From: Turritopsis dohrnii
Lineage: Eukaryota > Cnidaria > Hydrozoa > Anthoathecata > Oceaniidae
Length of the DNA: 64,000 nt
Direction: 5' to 3'
Assembly (NCBI GenBank): GCA_027922465.2
Contig: BQMF02000385.1
Span: 186,001 to 250,000, forward strand
Shown: piece after piece, positions 58,530-64,000 of the stretch
Position numbering within the stretch: the first letter of the stretch is position 1
How the letters are laid out: each line of letters starts with the position of its first letter
Translations under genes and position numbers: made by a program
Notes under the pieces: generated by a model
Told to the model about the DNA's origin: nothing
Database searches by the model: none
What the model saw: only the letters and a program-made list of their open reading frames with translations

Positions 58530-61472
58530 ATGTCTTCTGCAGCAGGTTCACATGAAAATAAAAACATAGAAAACAAAGACTTGAATAAAGAAGCGTCCAA
58601 GATGCCTCAAAGAGAGAAAGTCTCCATTCTTTCTTGCATTGGTCTTGGCATATTAGTCTACATAAACCTCCTTAACTACATGGACAGATATACACTAGCC
58701 AGTAAGTTTACCATTCAAATATTCTGCTTGGACTTTATATTGCTGAAACTGAACAGGCCTCGAAATTTCAAACTTTCACATCAACTATACTTCTTTTCCA
58801 TATTAAATCAGTAACGGAAACGATCGTTACCGATGTAGTTCATTAATGACTGGGTACTGCCATTTTGGTTCTGGGAAACTATCGTTTCCGTAGATTGTTA
58901 TGGAAAAGTGCCAGCTGAGTGACGAATGAAAGTTAAATGAGTCCGTTAAAGTTAAAGGGTGTTGTTGTTTTCATTCGATTTGTCATTTTATTTCATTTTA
59001 TGTCGTTATCATCTCAGTGATTCAACTGTTTTATCTTCTATAAAGCAGAAATGGGTACTTTACAGAAACGGAAATGCGTTTCCCTAGATGATGCTTTCAC
59101 GGTAACGATGGGGTAACAGAGCAATCGTTACCATGAAATTTCGAGTTCTGCTGAATTATATGTTATTGATGATATGTTTAGGTGTGTTGACAGACATCAC
59201 AAACTACTTCGGCATTGTGAAAAAAACTGCTGGTCTTCTACAAACAGTGTTTGTGTGCTCCTACATGGTGTTTGCTCCGATATTCGGTTACTTAGGTGAT
59301 CGATTTCCGCGCAAGTATGTCATGGCTGTTGGTATTTTGATTTGGGCTGTTACAGCTTTCGCTGGATCTCTAATGGGTCCCGATGTGAGATTTTCTTACA
59401 CTTGAACATTATCATTTGTTTGATTTGTTTTAATTTTTTTTGGTGACCAAAAGGTAGTTTTCCTGAATTAAGAACTTTACTCTTGGCATGCAGGTGTAGA
59501 ACTTTAACGCTAACGGGATTGATAACCAACCTCGTGTTTCAGCAAATTGTTGGCTTCTTTTTCCTTCGCGGTTTGGTTGGTATTGGAGAAGCGAGTTATT
59601 CCACTGTCGCACCTACCATTATTGCTGATCTGTTTGTTGGCAACCAAAGAAGTATCGCCCTCACTCTTTTCTATTTCGCCATCCCTTGTGGAAGGTAATT
59701 AATTTCTTTAAAGTTTATCAAAGCGGTTTGTCTTTGTAACAAAGCTCTGCTTTTTCGAAACTTCTCAAGTAGGAAACCGTATATAACAGGATCTCTGTTG
59801 GACCAACATGTTGGTTTTTTTTGTGATTTTAGTGGTCTTGGCTATATCGTGGGATCAAAAGTTGCTAAGGCTCTTGGAAGTTGGAAGTGGGCTTTTCGGG
59901 TGAGAGAAGTTTTGTTTGACTTCTGGCAAAGGAGCATTTCAAAATATTGAATGAGTATCTGGACATCTGAAACTGTAGTTCTCTTACATTTTATTTATTT
60001 ATTTATTTATTTAGGTCACACCTGGCTTAGGTGTTGTTGGAGTGCTTTTAGTTTTATTTGTTCTTCGTGAACCAAAGCGAGGCGCAAAAGAGATGAGTGC
60101 CATTGTGGCAGAAGATGAGGATTTATCTGAAAGTTTAACTGTCGCGTCAAACCATCAAGGCATCACAAAGGATTTGAAACAGATTCTTTCGGTGTATGCA
60201 TGACTTGCACTTGTGTGTGGCAACCAGTGGGCAAATTTGATGAAAAGTCACTGTAAAGGAGTGCATTTCTGTAGAAATATACGCACTACTTCAATAAAAT
60301 GTGCTCTTCATCACAGTGACTTTTTTTTGTTTTTACCCACTGTGCAGTATCTCCTATATACATATATATATATATCATTTCGTGCTAGCTTGATGGATTT
60401 TATCTTTTTTAGGCCAAGCTTCGTATGGTCTACAGCCGGTTTCACTTGTGTTTCTTTTGTCGTCGGGGCGTTAGCTTTCTGGGCGCCAGATTTTGCGTTT
60501 TATGCTCAACAAACGCATGACCTTGATAAGGACCGGACTTTAGAGGCAGTCAGTTATAAGTTTGGAATAGTCACATTCGTATCAGGGATTGTTGGTGTAT
60601 GGTCTGGCGCGGAAATTGCACGTCGTTGGCGAGCTTACAACGAACAAGCTGATGCATTAGTTTGTGCGGTTGGTATCATAACTGCTACGCCATTTTTGTT
60701 TGGCGCGTTGTATGTTGCTGATAAGTATATCAATTTATGTTGGGTAAGCGCCTCATACAGATTGAGATTCTTTAAAAGCTTTCCTTGTATCTACTTCCAC
60801 GCTACTGTTCCGTAGGTGCTGATAGCATTCGGCGAGATTTTAATGTGTCTCAATTGGGCGCCAAACGGCGATTTGTTACTAGTGAGTTCCTTGGTCAAGT
60901 TATCTTTTTTTCTTTGGTATTGCCTTCAATATGAAACTGTCATTATAATTCCTAGTATGTTACACCACCTCATTGCCGATCGACAGCGGAGGCTATTCAA
61001 ATCGTCTTCATACATGTGCTTGGAGATGCTATCAGTCCGTTTATAGTAGGAGCTGTGAGTAGTGGCCTTACTTTCCTTATTTAACAACTTATAAGGTTTG
61101 TATCACCAAGTTGAGTGAGTGAGTGAATTTATTCTCTTTTAGATTTCTGATGGCATTACTGGCGGTGATCAGAACGCCCCATTTCCAATAAAACATAAAG
61201 GTCTTCTCTACGCCCTCTATATAACACCATTCGTGAGTTGCTTTGGGGCCCTTTGTTATTTCATTTGCGCCAAACATGTGCCAAACGATAAGGCGAAAGC
61301 CGAGGCTGAGGCGCTCAAACAAATGGGCGTACCAGCAAGAGAAGTACTAGATCATATCTCAGATGATGCTTCTGCAACGAGGACTTGTTATGACACCGAT
61401 GAAGGCGTAGTAACTGATGAAAACGAAAGTTTGGTCCGGAACGAAGTAACGCCTGCAAAAGTGAACGTGTAA
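58530..61472 (+). CDS. spinster-like MFS transporter (sphingolipid/lysolipid exporter family)
   Basis: Nine exons: 58530-58701, 59182-59384, 59543-59694, 59833-59899, 60015-60193, 60413-60743, 60816-60881, 60956-61054 and 61143-61472 (TAA). They join in phase to 532 residues, the usual family length. Hallmarks: NYMDRYTLA in helix 1, [28 protein letters not shown] (MFS motif A), [20 protein letters not shown] with the family's [30 protein letters not shown] and a final [22 protein letters not shown]. About 12 helices are expected. Vertebrate relatives export sphingosine-1-phosphate (SPNS2) or lysophospholipids from lysosomes (SPNS1); the substrate here is not set by sequence. The C-terminal tail is acidic ([14 protein letters not shown]). 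Confidence 0.95.
60235..60342. repeat. palindromic MITE family A, copy 7
   Basis: CAGTGGGCAAATTTG left end, 'cacagtgact' and 'tacccactg' right end. In the fifth spinster intron. Confidence 0.8.
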
Positions 61473-61870
61473 ACTAGGCCTTACCGTCAATTAATTTCTA
61501 TTTTTAATGTTTCTTCTTACTATAGTAAATTTGCCTTTGTTTAACGCCTTTGTGGCGGCACTAGTTTAACGCCGTTTCTGTGTTGAACATCGTATTTTTA
61601 TCAAAAGTTTTCGAGCACACATTTTCGAGTTTAAGTCGTTTTCTTTCGATTACGTCATTCAGTAACTCGTATAACGATCCCAAACGTTTCTTTTTTATCT
61701 GTACTATATCGACATGTTTTTTATTCGTTTCGGTATTCTTCATCTTTTTTTAATTGAAGAGAAAAAGTTAATTTTATGAAATACCAGAGTGGATTTATCT
61801 TGTATGATAGAATGCTGAAGCTAGTTTTTACATATGCAGTAAAAAATGATGCATTCTTAATTGATATATA

Positions 61871-61961
61871 CTCACTGCGAATGAGTGCAAATTACTAAAG
61901 AAATATACACACTTTTTCAATGAAGATGCTCTTCATCGTAGTGATTTTTGGAGAAGATTTG
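61871..61961. repeat. palindromic MITE family A, copy 8 (ends worn)
   Basis: 'ctcactgcgaatgagtgc' and 'gctcttcatcgtagtgat' remain; the CAGTGGGC tips are lost. Confidence 0.7.
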
Positions 61962-62352
61962 TAAATAGCTTACGTTTACATGATTTTAGAAATTTTGCAA
62001 AAGAATTTCCAGGACTACTAAAGTGAAGTTATATATGATATTAATCTATTATGTTGTTAAGTGGAGTGTTCATGGAGTCTCGTCCAGGTCTTTGTGTGTT
62101 TGTTTTGGTCTAGTCATGATCGCGTGTATTCTTTCAGACGAATAAGACGTCATGGACTAACCGTTGAGTCGTTCTTCAATGATATGTTAGAATTGAGATG
62201 ATTTTAATCCAACGAATCATCGTCTTTTAGTGTATGGCATACTTGAGGACTAAAGATAACGAACTGTTTTGAGTAAAACGGAAGGCTGCTGACGTCAGCA
62301 TTGTGAAACTCTCATTAGAACACCAAGAAATGGAGCAGCTGACAAATATCCG

Positions 62353-62463
62353 CAGTGGGCAAGTTTGTTGAAATCTCTGCGAAGGAGTGCATTTCTACAG
62401 AAACACTATTTCAATAAAAACGCTCTTCATCGCAGCGACTTTTTGACGATTTTGCCCACTGGG
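62353..62463. repeat. palindromic MITE family A, copy 9
   Basis: Ends CAGTGGGCAAG and TTTGCCCACTGGG, inner 'ctgcgaaggagtgcatttct' and 'cgctcttcatcgcagcgac'. Among the best preserved copies. Confidence 0.8.
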
Positions 62464-62846
62464 TCAAAATAACAAACGAGATTTAAAAAATGATTGACAG
62501 CTGCCATTTAGCATGCTCACCATTTCTGCAACAGTTCGTTAACTTTAAGCCATCGAAAGTTTCAAGAAAAACTGGCGTTACCATCGCAACCTTGTTTCAA
62601 GATGGCGTTTCTTCTGAATGTTAGTTTTTACTATGATTACACGTTATAATGAAGTTTGATGTATTTAAAATCATAGTTTTATATACAAATTATTTTCTGA
62701 AAGTAAAAAGTATGTCTTAATGAGATTATTCCCTGAAAAGATGTTTCGATGAAAACAGTCGTGTTCTACTGAACCTTTGTCGTGTCTTAGGTTTTTTCTC
62801 GTTAGACGGCATCTACACGGTGAATGTTTTTTTTTTTTTCACAGAG

Positions 62847-63242
62847 TTAAGCTAAGGGAACATGAACAATATTTTTCGAGACATTTGTTGCTCGTGTCCC
62901 CATAGCATATTTGTCTGTTGCTGCAACAAATTTCACCCACAAAAATGTTGCTGCAACAAATTTTTCATGTTGCAAATGCGTTTTGTAAAATGTTGCTAGT
63001 GTCCCCACATTTGCAACATGCTTTTATACAAAAACTATCATATTAATCCAATGATATTCGTTTCTTTTTGCTGACATGTCAAAACAAGTTCGCTTCGGTA
63101 ATCATAACAGCATGACTTCCGACGAGAGCACACAGTATTTTGTTGCAAGAAATTCAACATAGGCGACACTACGTGCGACTGCATTAAAAAATATTTTGTT
63201 TCAATCGCATGAAAAATGTTGCCCGTGTCTGCGAAGCTTTAA
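62847..63242. mobile_element. 'tgttgctgcaacaaattt' MITE
   Basis: Inverted ends around 'ttaagctaagggaac..caatatttttc' and 'gaaaaatgttgcccgtgtct..gctttaa', with internal repeats of 'gttgctgcaacaaattt' and 'gtgtccccac'. TTAA at both edges. Confidence 0.6.
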
Positions 63243-63479
63243 TCTCGAGAAATTCATATTAACGGTTGAATGTTTGGTTAAGATGAGGAAAACCACCCTG
63301 TGAACGCCCTCATCAAAGTCGAAACTTTTAGTAGTTTGGAGTAGTTTGATATCACTCTTCCAATTCTGTTCCAAACAGAATACCATTACTGAAGTCAGAA
63401 CTAAAGAAACATTGCTTATTTGATACAACCTTGGCGATTCACAGTGCGTGAGCGAATGTACCACAGTGCAATATAAAGG

Positions 63480-63735
63480 AAATTTGATAGATGATCCATC
63501 GGGTGTTGCAGGAGGTCTTTCAGCAGAGCACTGAGCTTTGATTGGATTCGTGTCAACCTCGTACCCAGGGTTTCTTGTCTTTTCGATATACGGACGGCGG
63601 CGAAGAAAAGGCAAGAAACCCTGGGTACGAGGTTGGATCCGTGTCACTCATGAGAGTGCCGAATACTTCGGGGACTGGAAAACAGATGCAATAGCAACTG
63701 AGTGTGGCCAGCCACGTAAAACTATACCTAAGATG
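63480..63735. repeat. dispersed repeat L, copy with a foldback insertion
   Basis: Matches 50780-50950 ('gcaggaggtc', 'gtgtcactcatgagagtg', 'gcaatagcaactgagtg', 'gccacgta'). It is interrupted at 63555-63634 by a foldback element that the other copy lacks. Confidence 0.8.
63555..63634. mobile_element. 80-bp foldback element K with 11-bp target duplication
   Basis: Near-perfect inverted repeat AACCTCGTACCCAGGG..CCCTGGGTACGAGGTT around a GC-rich loop. Flanks GGATTCGTGTC and GGATCCGTGTC form an 11-bp duplication with one mismatch. The empty site is visible near 50.83 kb. Confidence 0.85.
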
Positions 63736-63893
63736 AGTAACCTAAGAACAGCAACATGGGAAAAGAAACCACGACCATTCATGGCGATCACAACCAAACA
63801 TCAATCACTTTGCAGCAGGGAATGTTTTGTATTCGGGAGCGATATCATATTCTGGAAATGCGTACGTACAAATAACAGAGTTATTGTCCTCGG

Positions 63894-63971
63894 TCCATCT
63901 CGAGCCCAAAGTGTCTTGCCTATCGACCGTCCGTTTGTATATCGAAAAGGCAAGAAACCCTGGGTACGATG
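63894..63971. mobile_element. 78-bp foldback element K, second copy, 10-bp target duplication
   Basis: Shares 'aaaaggcaagaaaccctggg' and 'tatatcgaaaagg' with the first copy; the left arm is more diverged. The exact flank TTGTCCTCGG is at 63884-63893 and again at 63972-63981. Confidence 0.85.
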
Positions 63972-64000
63972 TTGTCCTCGGAAAGTGTTATCCATATTGC

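Larger units (their letters stand above)
61473..64000. other. downstream intergenic region, repeats only
   Basis: Family A copies at 61871-61961 and 62353-62463, a TTAA-flanked 'tgttgctgcaac' element (62847-63242), repeat L (63480-63735) and two ~80-bp foldbacks. No gene seen to the window end. Confidence 0.6.

Noticed and set aside
1..64000. CRISPR arrays, bacterial operons, phage genes
   Set aside because: Exon-intron structure and animal families throughout; no spacer-repeat array of that type.

Overview
This is an AT-rich metazoan nuclear window. It shows small spliced exons with GT-AG introns, animal-specific gene families and a dense load of decayed DNA transposons, LINEs and one LTR element. 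The families present (BPI/LBP, spinster, SLC13, HINFP, NIDO plus chitin-binding modules) occur in invertebrates. The repeat style reminds me of cnidarians, possibly an octocoral, but that is a guess from memory; nothing in the window fixes the taxon.

Layout. 0.4-1.6 kb, minus: single-exon C2H2 zinc-finger protein, perhaps transposon-related. 5.0-8.5 kb, plus: six-exon secreted protein with a NIDO domain interrupted by a Cys/Asn-sequon tandem repeat and followed by two chitin-binding type-2 modules. 9.85-19.0 kb, minus: BPI/LBP lipid-binding gene with at least 15 exons and a 4.5-kb repeat-filled intron. 21.2-27.1 kb, minus: SLC13 sodium/dicarboxylate or sulfate symporter. 27.8-30.5 kb: decayed LINE pieces. 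31.1-35.7 kb, plus: HINFP-like multi-zinc-finger regulator, complete in 11 exons. 35.7-41.7 kb: no gene, several foldback elements. 41.7-42.1 kb, minus: first exon of an unidentified basic protein. 43.8-46.9 kb, minus: cysteine-rich single-pass membrane protein with two possible C-termini. 48.06-50.78 kb: internally deleted Ty3/Gypsy-type LTR retrotransposon with a GGTAG target duplication. 52.5-53.75 kb (minus) and 56.3-58.1 kb (plus): two CR1/L2-like LINE fragments. 58.5-61.5 kb, plus: complete spinster-type MFS transporter. 61.5-64 kb: repeats only.

The host genes look unrelated in function: extracellular matrix, lipid binding/innate defence, ion-coupled uptake, transcription control and lysolipid transport. 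The window is best read as ordinary genes in a repeat-rich landscape. The most distinctive signals are about nine copies of a ~120-bp palindromic element, two ~80-bp foldback insertions with 10-11-bp target duplications (one with an unoccupied relative inside the window), the repeat-expanded NIDO protein, and the alternative tails of the cysteine-rich membrane gene. Exon models were made by hand from splice signals, reading phase and family alignment from memory; no search was run.
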